Source: an uncultured Mycoplasmatota bacterium (GTDB lineage Bacteria; Bacillota_I; Bacilli_A; RF39; UBA660). From it: DNA of 5,843 nucleotides. Location: contig CAMUBM010000057.1 of assembly GCA_947087145.1 (NCBI GenBank), positions 1 through 5,843 of the forward strand, in the 5' to 3' direction. The notes under the pieces were generated by a model, which was not told the origin of the DNA, made no database searches, and saw nothing but the letters and a program-made list of their open reading frames with translations. Below, piece by piece: positions 1-5,231 of the stretch. Made by a program: the position numbers and the translations under genes. The number at the start of each line of letters is the position of its first letter. Positions within the stretch are counted from its first letter, which is position 1.

Positions 1-179
1 TTTTACTACGAATTTACTACTTTTGAAAGCGAAAATATAAGAAATTATAAAAATATATGTGATTATCTACCAAAAATAAAAATGTCATAAACACTTATAA
101 ATAAAGGTTATAACGACATTTAAGAACTTATAAAAGCTTACCTAAAAAAGTGCTATATTTTTATTGATAAAACTCATAA
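1..179 (+). other. AT-rich stretch without an intact gene, probably the decayed upstream part of the hydrolase remnant
   Basis: No open frame of useful length and no RNA gene is visible here. The plus frame beginning at base 1 is the most protein-like, with segments such as FESENIRNYKNICDYLPKIK, TLINKGYNDI and ELIKAYLKKCYIFIDKTHK separated by TAA codons at 88-90 and 121-123. The last segment runs up to an A7 run at 178-184, where the coding frame shifts into that of the hydrolase remnant. I infer that this is the older, more eroded part of the same dead gene. No nucleophile motif (GxSxG) can be read, so the family cannot be confirmed from this part. The imperfect AATGTC/GACATT inverted repeat at 81-120 looks like chance. 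Confidence 0.35.
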
Positions 180-437
180 AAAAATGTCTTTGATAGAATA
201 ATAGATGATTTTCTTCCAAATGAATTACAAATTGAAAAAGATATTTTGTTAATGAAATATAGATATTCTATTTATAGTAATAATGACCCAATAAGTTCTT
301 TACAGGAACTTGAATATTATGCTAATAAATTTCATGTTAAAAAAGTTTTTTATTCCTAATGTTGGTCATCTAGGTCCTAATATGGAGTTACGGAATTGCC
401 AGAAGTTTTAGAAATAATCAAAAGACATGTTTTATAG
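180..437 (+). pseudogene. Degenerate C-terminal part of an alpha/beta hydrolase (possibly RBBP9/YdeN-like)
   Basis: The plus frame from 180 reads KNVFDRIIDDFLPNELQ, then EKDILLMKYRYSIYSNNDP, then ISSLQELEYYANKFHVKKV, and stops at a TAA at 357-359. An extra T in the T6 run at 346-351 would explain this. In the next frame the text goes on as FIPNVGHLGPNME. A missing base near 387-388 then restores the first frame, giving TELPEVLEIIKRHVL and a TAG at 435-437. The rebuilt order, a strand ending in SNNDP (Asp codon 285-287) followed by a GHLG (His codon 367-369), matches the acid and His part of the catalytic triad in alpha/beta hydrolases. The ending resembles the 'TELPE(L/V)LE' tail I associate with RBBP9/YdeN-type serine hydrolases. 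The family is inferred, because the nucleophile half is not readable. It faces the minus-strand operon. Clustered indels at homopolymers could also be assembly error. Confidence 0.55.
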
Positions 438-461
438 TAATTGTTATAACACTTTATAGTC

Positions 462-485
462 TTGAACTTTATTTGTTCAAATTTT
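462..485 (+). terminator. Weak hairpin downstream of the hydrolase remnant
   Basis: TTGAAC (462-467) pairs with GTTCAA (475-480) around a 7-base loop. ATTTT follows on the plus strand. The stem is only 6 bp, with two G-C pairs, so termination would be weak. It sits 24 bases after the remnant's stop codon and back to back with the minus-strand terminator, which fits a convergent gene end. Confidence 0.35.
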
Positions 486-490
486 CCAAT

Positions 491-514
491 TAAAAAATAG
501 GCTTCTCACCTATT
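491..514 (-). terminator. Rho-independent terminator of the minus-strand operon
   Basis: On the minus strand AATAGG (514-509) pairs with CCTATT (501-496) around the 7-base loop TGAGAAG. It runs straight into a T run, with six T in total at 497-492. The 5' arm contains the TAG stop codon of the 103-residue membrane protein gene (512-510), so the hairpin overlaps the end of the coding sequence. It is the only clear terminator between the middle promoter at 4886 and the left end. Confidence 0.7.
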
Positions 515-821
515 CTAAATTATCTAAATCGTCCAAAATAATATTTTCATTTGTTTCTTTTATTTCTGTTGTAGGAATGGGACTATTTATACTTTCCATT
601 TCTATATTGTTGTTATTCATGGCTGGTTCCACTATATTATTTGTTTCTTGTATTTGGGTATTTTCTATTTCTTTTTCTCTTAGAGGTTCTTCCTCTATTT
701 TTCTTCCCGTTGGCTTTTCACTCGTATCCACTAAATAACCAATTAAAGCAAAAACGAGAATTAGAGAAATGATTAAAAACCAAAAATAGTTGTTTACTAA
801 AAAATCAATAAATGTTTGCAC
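510..821 (-). CDS. Small single-pass membrane protein with acidic Asn/Glu-rich tail, function unknown
   Basis: This 103-residue protein matches no family I can name. Residues about 11-31 form one strongly hydrophobic membrane segment (NYFWFLIISLILVFALIGYL). The remaining 70 residues are polar, rich in Glu, Asn, Thr and Ile, without Cys and probably disordered, ending in DDLDNLE. The start is GTG, fixed by a consensus AAGGAGG (834-828) six bases upstream. It lies 40 bases after the DUF3048 gene with no terminator between them, so the two are probably co-transcribed and may share an envelope role. It is the last gene of the unit, with its stop codon inside the terminator stem. A stalk-like or scaffold role is possible, but nothing in the sequence proves one. 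It is clearly a real gene on the strength of its RBS and clean hydrophobic segment. Confidence 0.75.
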   Translation of the reverse strand: MQTFIDFLVNNYFWFLIISLILVFALIGYLVDTSEKPTGRKIEEEPLREKEIENTQIQETNNIVEPAMNNNNIEMESINSPIPTTEIKETNENIILDDLDNLE

Positions 822-827
822 TTGTTT

Positions 828-840
828 CCTCCTTATTATA
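828..840 (-). promoter_or_regulatory. Consensus RBS with adjoining TATAAT before the 103-residue membrane protein gene
   Basis: On the minus strand TATAAT (840-835) is followed at once by AAGGAGG (834-828), six bases before the GTG start. The RBS is full consensus and decides the non-ATG start. The TATAAT would place a transcription start inside the RBS and has no -35 partner (AAATAA at 863-858), so it is probably not a working promoter for this gene. Confidence 0.6.
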
Positions 841-861
841 ATTTATGTTTTCTCTTTTTAT

Positions 862-1920
862 TTATGAAATGGTTAGGGTTTGTCCTACTGGTTGAATTTG
901 AATATAGGTATTTCCATCATTTACAATTAAATCTTCGCCATTTTTGAGTTTATAAGTTGTTTTTCCTGTTCTTGTTTGTTTCTTCCAGTGAATCGGAATG
1001 GCGTATCCTTCTGAAATAAAATAGCCTTCACCACTTCCAATATTATTTAAATCTTGTCTTCCTTTTGCATCTCCCGTAATGGTCGTATTTTTTACTTGGT
1101 ATGTAAGTATATTTTTGGCTGTGTATTGAAAATTCTTTTCATAATCCATATGTGGATTGCCATTCACACTTCGTTTGTAATTTTTATTTTCTGCATCGTA
1201 TTCGTAAGAAGTATTTGCACTTCCAGAATATTTAATTAAGACCTGGTTAGCAGGAATAGCCCCTTCTATTTCACTTAAGTTAATTGGGTCAATGCTGTAA
1301 TTCAAAAGTGGCTTTTCGTTTGTTGTTTTCTGGTAGCCAAACCGATCTATGGCTTGATTAATTAAAGACATACTTGAAAACCCTGTATGTTCTGTTGCTA
1401 CTTTTAATTTTGTATCTTTCCAGAAATATTTTCCATCAACAAGTCCGTTTATATTATTTACTCCCAGTTTTTTAATGTCATTCATCGCATATTCGCTATA
1501 TCCCCAATGAGTGTAAATGGCATCATTTTCAAGTGCATAGTCTAAAAAATAATGTCTTGCGCTTCGAATGCTTCCTATTTTTTCTGTTGTGGCATCTTTG
1601 TATAGAGCCATCATTCTTGTTATTCCGCCTTCTACAATCATTTCATACACTATATAGGCATCTTGTAATCCGGCATGAAATTTTCTTGCTTGGTTGTGGT
1701 TATTGATCATAACAGCGATGGGTCTTGTATTGCTATTTGGATTTAAAATTTGTAGTTTGGGAGCTTCGATTTCAGGAGTAAATTCTTCTTTTTGTTCTCT
1801 TGTTTCTTCTTTTTGTAAAAGTTTAGGAAAAGTAAAGAAAAGTCCTATTAGCAACAGACAACCTATACTTGTTCCTAAGATTACTTTTGTTTTTTTCTTT
1901 AGTTTGCGCCTTATTTTCAT
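862..1920 (-). CDS. Membrane-anchored DUF3048 (YerB-like) protein
   Basis: This 352-residue protein has a basic N-terminus (KIRRKLKKKTK), one membrane segment at about residues 13-31, an acidic linker (about 37-55) and a large domain predicted outside the cell. The domain carries hallmarks I associate with DUF3048: RPIAVMINN (66-74), VYEMIVEGGITRMMALY (91-107), IGSIRSARHYFLDYA (115-129) and THWGYS (137-142). The C-terminal half ends with a WKK and GNTYIQIQPVG pattern typical of the second DUF3048 domain. Bacillus subtilis YerB is annotated as a lipoprotein. Here Cys21 lies inside the hydrophobic segment without a proper lipobox, so a transmembrane anchor is more likely. The biochemical function of the family is not established to my knowledge. 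The start is set by AGGTGG four bases upstream of ATG. It has its own extended -10 box and follows smpB by 27 bases. Confidence 0.9.
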   Translation of the reverse strand: MKIRRKLKKKTKVILGTSIGCLLLIGLFFTFPKLLQKEETREQKEEFTPEIEAPKLQILNPNSNTRPIAVMINNHNQARKFHAGLQDAYIVYEMIVEGGITRMMALYKDATTEKIGSIRSARHYFLDYALENDAIYTHWGYSEYAMNDIKKLGVNNINGLVDGKYFWKDTKLKVATEHTGFSSMSLINQAIDRFGYQKTTNEKPLLNYSIDPINLSEIEGAIPANQVLIKYSGSANTSYEYDAENKNYKRSVNGNPHMDYEKNFQYTAKNILTYQVKNTTITGDAKGRQDLNNIGSGEGYFISEGYAIPIHWKKQTRTGKTTYKLKNGEDLIVNDGNTYIQIQPVGQTLTIS

Positions 1921-1924
1921 ATTA

Positions 1925-1945
1925 CCACCTGAAATTATTATAGCA
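1925..1945 (-). promoter_or_regulatory. Extended -10 promoter and RBS of the DUF3048 gene
   Basis: TGCTATAAT (1945-1937, minus strand) is an exact extended -10 (TGn plus TATAAT). No TTGACA-like -35 is found at the usual distance; the bases there read AGAAAA. The element begins three bases after the smpB stop codon. Transcription would start near 1930, right at the RBS AGGTGG (1930-1925), giving a leader of only about 10 bases. There is no terminator between smpB and this gene, so read-through is also possible. Confidence 0.5.
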
Positions 1946-1947
1946 CA

Positions 1948-2388
1948 TTATGAAATGTATTTTCTTGCTTCTCTTTTTTCTTCTTTTTTCTTAATGCTGG
2001 CACGTTTGTCGTACATTTTTTTTCCTTTTGCTACCCCAATCAAAAGTTTCGCAATTCCATGACGTAGGTACATTTTTAAAGGAACAATGCTGTAGCCTTC
2101 TTTGGTTGTGGCTTCTTTTAGTTTTTTGATTTCTTTTTTGTGTAATAAAAGTTTTCTGGTTCTTAATTCTTCGTGGTTAAACTGGTTCCCTTCTTCGTAT
2201 TTTGCTATGTACATGTTTAGAAGAAAAGCTTCTCCATTTTTTATGATTACATAACTATCTTTTAGTTGTGCAGAGCCTTTTCTTATGCTTTTAATTTCTG
2301 TTCCGACAAGTTCTATTCCTGCTTCGATTTCCCATTCGATATAGTAGTCAAAGTAGGCTTTTTTATTTTTTATTTCCATCTTGAGCAT
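1948..2388 (-). CDS. smpB: SsrA-binding protein SmpB
   Basis: SmpB binds tmRNA and brings it to stalled ribosomes in trans-translation. The family text is clear: NKKAYFDYYIE (8-18), EAGIELVGTEIKSIRKG (22-38), LKDSYV (42-47), YEEGNQFNHEELRTRKLLLH (64-83), then KGKKMYDKR (121-129) and the basic C-terminal tail KKKEEKREARKY. That tail normally folds into the empty mRNA channel, and here it is a little shorter than in Bacillus. I chose the ATG at 2388 (146 residues, MLKMEIKNKKA) because about ten residues before the NKKA region is usual. The ATG at 2379 (143 residues) is equally possible. The frame stays open up to 2448, but that part is rnr sequence in another frame. The gene overlaps the rnr end by 26 bases, which suggests translational coupling. 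No clear RBS is seen, only the purine-rich AAGAAAGAGAAG. Confidence 0.95.
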   Translation of the reverse strand: MLKMEIKNKKAYFDYYIEWEIEAGIELVGTEIKSIRKGSAQLKDSYVIIKNGEAFLLNMYIAKYEEGNQFNHEELRTRKLLLHKKEIKKLKEATTKEGYSIVPLKMYLRHGIAKLLIGVAKGKKMYDKRASIKKKEEKREARKYIS

Positions 2389-4489
2389 CTTCTCTTTCTT
2401 CACTAACAATTTCAAAATCAATTTGAGCAGTTGCTTTGGATGCAGCAATAACTTTTATTTTTACTTTATCTCCAATACGATATTGCGTTTTTGTGTTTGT
2501 CCCAATCATAGCTAACTTTTCTGGAATGTAATTATAAAAATCTCCTTTTAAGGTGCTTACGTGAACAAGGCCTTCTACCATATTTGCTAGTTCTACAAAG
2601 AAACCAAAGTTTGTGACTGTTGTAATAATACCTTCGTGAATTTCACCTATATGACTTTCCATATATTCGGCCATTTTCATATCTAAAACATCCCGTTCAG
2701 CATTCACACTTCCTACTTCTTTTTCACTTGAATGTTCGGCGATTTCTACAAGTGCACTATCGTAGTAACTAATGGTTGCCATAGATAAATCTTTTTCGAT
2801 GAGATATTTTTTTAGTAAACGATGGACAATCAGGTCAGGAAACCTTCTGATAGGGCTCGTGAAATGGGTATAGGCTTTGCTAGCAAGTCCAAAGTGACCA
2901 ATGTTGTCTTTACTATATTCTGCTTTTTTCATACTGCGTAATAATAGACTGGATAGTATCGAGAATTCTTCTTTGTCTCCTAGTTCACTTAATAGTTTTT
3001 GCATAGCAATTGGTGTTAAATCGGTGACTTTGGTTTGTAATTCATAGCCCAAAAGTTTGACTAAACCCACAAAATCGTCGACTTTTTCATTGTTTGGTGT
3101 TCCGTGTACGCGATAGATAAATGGTAGGTCCATGTTGTAGATATGGCTTGCAACGGTTTCGTTTGCTGCAATCATAAAGTCTTCGATTAGTTTTTCGCCA
3201 TCTTCTCTTTCTCTTTTTACGATATCAATGGCACGCCCCTCTTCGTCTTGTACAACTTCTGGTTCGTCTAAATCAAAGTCTATGTATCCGCGAGATTCTT
3301 TTTCTTTTCTTAAGATATGGGCAAGTTCTTGCATTTTCTTTAAAGTATTTGCATAGGGTTCATAGCCTGGTTCTACTATATCACGCATTAAACAATCATT
3401 GACAGCTTCATAAGTCATTTTCTTTTTACTTTTGATATAACTTGGGAAGATATCGTAACTTACGACTTTTCCGCGATGATCGATTTTCATAACACAACTC
3501 ATAGTCAAACGAATCACTCCTTCGTTTAAAGAACAAATTCCATTCGAAAGTTTGTGAGGTATCATAGGTATTACTGTATCTGCAAGATAACAAGATGTCC
3601 CTCTTTCGTAGGCGGTATCTCCAAGAGCTGTGTTTTCTTTTACGTAATGGGATACATCTGCAATATGAACTCCTAGAACATACAGATTGTTTTCCATTTC
3701 TAAACTGATGGCATCGTCGATATCTTTTGTGTGAGAACCATCTATCGTGAATATTTCTTTTTCTGTTAAATCTACTCTATCTTTTAAATCTTCCTTGTCT
3801 ACCTCGGTAGGTACACTTTCTAATTCTTTTTCTACTTCACACGAAAATTCTGTTTCAATGGCATATTTATATGCAATGGATAAAATGTCTACTCCTGGGT
3901 CGTCTTTGTGGCCTAATATTTTGATGACTTGGGCTAAGTATTTTTTAGGTCCTAGTTCTTTTAGTAATCTTACAACAACTTTGTGGCCTGGTACACAATT
4001 GTTTAGACTTTCTTTTTTTATTACCAAGTCAATGTCTTTTTTATCGTCGTCCAAATCTACAAACAATTTATTATTTTTTACAACGATTTCTCCAACCATA
4101 TCATTGATTTCTCTTTTAATTACTTTTAGAACTTTTCCTTCTTTTTTGACACCATTTCTTATCATTTCTGCTAATACCACATCATCGTGAATAGCACCAT
4201 TTAAATTGTCGCTTGCAATATATAAATCTTCTTCTTTTTCTAGTATGACAAAACCGTATCCTTTTTTGTTTACTGTTAATCTACCTAGTTTCATACTTGG
4301 ACAATTTTTTAATAAAATGTATTTTTCTCTTTTACTTTTGTAGATAATACATTCAGTTACTAATTCTTCTAAAGCATTTACCAACTCACGATATTCTTCT
4401 GCAGTGGTTAAGCCTAATAAATCATTGATTTCTATAGCTTCTTTTGCTTCATGAATGTTTTCTAGTACTTTTATAATTTCTTCTTTCAT
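2363..4489 (-). CDS. rnr: Ribonuclease R
   Basis: RNase R is a processive 3'-to-5' exoribonuclease that can digest structured RNA and removes nonstop mRNAs during trans-translation. The 708 residues show an N-terminal helix-turn-helix-like part (about 1-60), cold-shock domains (about 67-125 and 130-195; GRLTVNKKGYGFV, MVGEIVVKNNKLFV), the RNB catalytic domain (about 235-565) and an S1 domain (about 615-695; HEGIITTVTNFGFFVEL). The metal-binding Asp cluster is intact: DGSHTKDIDD, with D250, D256, D258 and D259. HFTSPIRRFPDLIVHRLL (542-559) is also present, with Phe550 where the family usually has Tyr. After S1 only about 13 mostly polar residues remain, so the long Lys-rich tail of the E. coli enzyme is missing. 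GGGAG (4502-4498), eight bases before ATG and inside the prepilin gene, supports the start. It lies between the prepilin gene and smpB in one operon. Confidence 0.97.
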   Translation of the reverse strand: MKEEIIKVLENIHEAKEAIEINDLLGLTTAEEYRELVNALEELVTECIIYKSKREKYILLKNCPSMKLGRLTVNKKGYGFVILEKEEDLYIASDNLNGAIHDDVVLAEMIRNGVKKEGKVLKVIKREINDMVGEIVVKNNKLFVDLDDDKKDIDLVIKKESLNNCVPGHKVVVRLLKELGPKKYLAQVIKILGHKDDPGVDILSIAYKYAIETEFSCEVEKELESVPTEVDKEDLKDRVDLTEKEIFTIDGSHTKDIDDAISLEMENNLYVLGVHIADVSHYVKENTALGDTAYERGTSCYLADTVIPMIPHKLSNGICSLNEGVIRLTMSCVMKIDHRGKVVSYDIFPSYIKSKKKMTYEAVNDCLMRDIVEPGYEPYANTLKKMQELAHILRKEKESRGYIDFDLDEPEVVQDEEGRAIDIVKREREDGEKLIEDFMIAANETVASHIYNMDLPFIYRVHGTPNNEKVDDFVGLVKLLGYELQTKVTDLTPIAMQKLLSELGDKEEFSILSSLLLRSMKKAEYSKDNIGHFGLASKAYTHFTSPIRRFPDLIVHRLLKKYLIEKDLSMATISYYDSALVEIAEHSSEKEVGSVNAERDVLDMKMAEYMESHIGEIHEGIITTVTNFGFFVELANMVEGLVHVSTLKGDFYNYIPEKLAMIGTNTKTQYRIGDKVKIKVIAASKATAQIDFEIVSEEREDAQDGNKK

Positions 4490-4492
4490 AAC

Positions 4493-4855
4493 CTACGCTC
4501 CCATCTCACAAGTTTTTACGTTGTCTATCCAACTTACTTTTACTTGGTATTTCTCTTTATCTTTCGTTATTAAGTCTCCTGTACTTGGATCTTTCAAGTT
4601 GTCTTCAATGTATCCTTTTTCAATTAATTGTTGTACAGTAATGGTACAACCAGAAGTTCTACAACTACTTTTATTATATAATTCTACATACATACAAGCC
4701 GAGTCTTCCATTTTCTTTTTGAATGCATTGTATTCTTCGTCATTTTGTTTACTAAATAGACCTGCCATATTCGTTACTATGACAATTCCAATTAAAGCCA
4801 TTAGTCCAATGGTTATAATGAGTTCTACTAAGGTAAAACCTTTTTTCTTTTGCAT
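4493..4855 (-). CDS. Type IV pilin-like / type II secretion pseudopilin (class III signal peptide)
   Basis: The 120-residue protein starts MQKKKGFTLVELI, a textbook prepilin peptidase site: a short basic leader cut after Gly6, with Phe7 as first mature residue and Glu at mature position 5. One hydrophobic helix (about 7-34) follows, then a polar globular part with Cys54, Cys65, Cys70 and Cys116, which could form disulfides outside the cell. The stretch LIEKGYIEDNLKDPSTGD (77-94) resembles loops in small Bacillota pseudopilins. It should be processed by a prepilin peptidase and join a pilus or competence-type filament, none of which is encoded here. GGTGA (4867-4863), seven bases before ATG, sets the start. 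It opens the operon and its TAG is 3 bases from the rnr start, so pilin and RNase R expression are linked. Its filament type and partners cannot be told from this window. Confidence 0.88.
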   Translation of the reverse strand: MQKKKGFTLVELIITIGLMALIGIVIVTNMAGLFSKQNDEEYNAFKKKMEDSACMYVELYNKSSCRTSGCTITVQQLIEKGYIEDNLKDPSTGDLITKDKEKYQVKVSWIDNVKTCEMGA

Positions 4856-4862
4856 TCTATCA

Positions 4863-4886
4863 TCACCATTCTTATTTTTTATTATA
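4863..4886 (-). promoter_or_regulatory. Promoter -10 box and RBS of the prepilin-rnr-smpB operon
   Basis: TATAAT at 4886-4881 (minus strand) lies 15 bases after the secG terminator. The -35 position, 17 bases further upstream, falls in the terminator T run (TTTTTT), a poor match. A start near 4874 gives a leader of about 19 bases that carries the RBS GGTGA (4867-4863), seven bases before the prepilin ATG. Its place between a terminator and the first gene makes it the best promoter candidate in the window. Confidence 0.6.
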
Positions 4887-4900
4887 CCCTAGAATCTGGT

Positions 4901-4926
4901 AAAAAAAAAGAAAGTTCCTACTTTCT
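4901..4926 (-). terminator. Strong rho-independent terminator after secG
   Basis: On the minus strand AGAAAGT (4926-4920) pairs perfectly with ACTTTCT (4915-4909) around the 4-base loop AGGA. Eight further T follow at 4908-4901. It lies 28 bases after the secG stop codon and separates the engB-secG unit from the prepilin-rnr-smpB operon, so secG and rnr, often linked in Bacillota, are transcribed apart here. Confidence 0.88.
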
Positions 4927-4954
4927 ACTAAATAATTGACAAATCGTTTGAAAC

Positions 4955-5173
4955 TTACTTAATAAACAATACAAACGATATAATAAAAAAGATAATTCCT
5001 AATGCTAAGGTAATTCTACTAATTAATAGTTCAATACCACGTTCTTTGGTGTTTTGAAATAAACTTTCGTTTCCACCACTAATAATTTGGCTTGCTCCAT
5101 CAGCACGATTGCTTTGTAGAAGCACGATGGCAATAAGTAAGATTGATACGACTAATAATATATTTTCTAACAT
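4955..5173 (-). CDS. secG: Preprotein translocase subunit SecG
   Basis: SecG is the small non-essential subunit of the SecYEG channel in the inner membrane and helps SecA-driven export. The 72 residues show the family layout: membrane segment 1 (about 3-20), the cytoplasmic loop LLQSNRADGASQIISGG (18-34) with the LLQ and GG signature, then RGIELLISRITL leading into membrane segment 2 (about 52-71). I place the start at ATG 5173 because GGATGTGA (5186-5179), one mismatch from the extended RBS GGAGGTGA, lies five bases upstream. An ATG at 5188 would add five residues (MDVKN) but has no RBS before it. It follows engB by 58 bases without a terminator and is closed by the strong terminator at 4901-4926. 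Its length is typical for Bacillota SecG. Confidence 0.93.
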   Translation of the reverse strand: MLENILLVVSILLIAIVLLQSNRADGASQIISGGNESLFQNTKERGIELLISRITLALGIIFFIISFVLFIK

Positions 5174-5231
5174 ATTTTTCACATCCATTCGCTATTTAAT
5201 TTAACATAAAACCCTCAAAAAGGCAAGAAAA

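Noticed and set aside
84..463. Similar short segments GTCATAAACACTTATAA (84-100) and GTTATAACACTTTATAG (443-459), and the palindrome GTTATAAC found twice
   Set aside because: These are short, imperfect and AT-only. They show no mobile-element ends, target duplication or further copies, so chance is enough.
1..509. tRNA, tmRNA, riboswitch or CRISPR in the gene-poor left end
   Set aside because: I saw no regular repeats, no tRNA-like arms or CCA end, and no GC-rich structured segment. The protein-like reading with indels explains most of it.
1054..1239. Plus-strand open frame of 61 codons
   Set aside because: It lies wholly antisense to the DUF3048 gene, has no RBS, and its Phe/Ile/Cys-rich text is what the reverse of an AT-rich gene gives.
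1858..1860. Possible lipoprotein signal (Cys21) in the DUF3048 protein
   Set aside because: The residues before Cys are SIG, without the Leu expected at -3, and the hydrophobic segment continues for ten residues after it. A membrane anchor fits better.
1694..2062. Plus-strand open frame of 122 codons across DUF3048 and smpB
   Set aside because: It is antisense to two well-recognised genes. Its hydrophobic look comes from reversed Lys/Glu codons, and no RBS is seen.
2389..2448. Twenty-residue N-terminal extension of SmpB up to an ATG at 2448
   Set aside because: These bases code for the RNase R C-terminus in another frame, and SmpB proteins normally begin about ten residues before the NKKA region.
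3747..4190. Plus-strand open frame of 147 codons
   Set aside because: It is antisense to the rnr cold-shock and RNB regions, with Ser/Phe/Leu-rich shadow composition.
4455..4892. Plus-strand open frame of 145 codons opposite the prepilin gene
   Set aside because: It is an antisense shadow; the minus strand has the GFTLVELI motif, RBS and promoter.
5189..5231. Promoter for secG in the gap after engB (TTGCCT and TTAAAT, 16 bases apart)
   Set aside because: Both hexamers match poorly and there is no terminator after engB, so co-transcription is the simpler reading.
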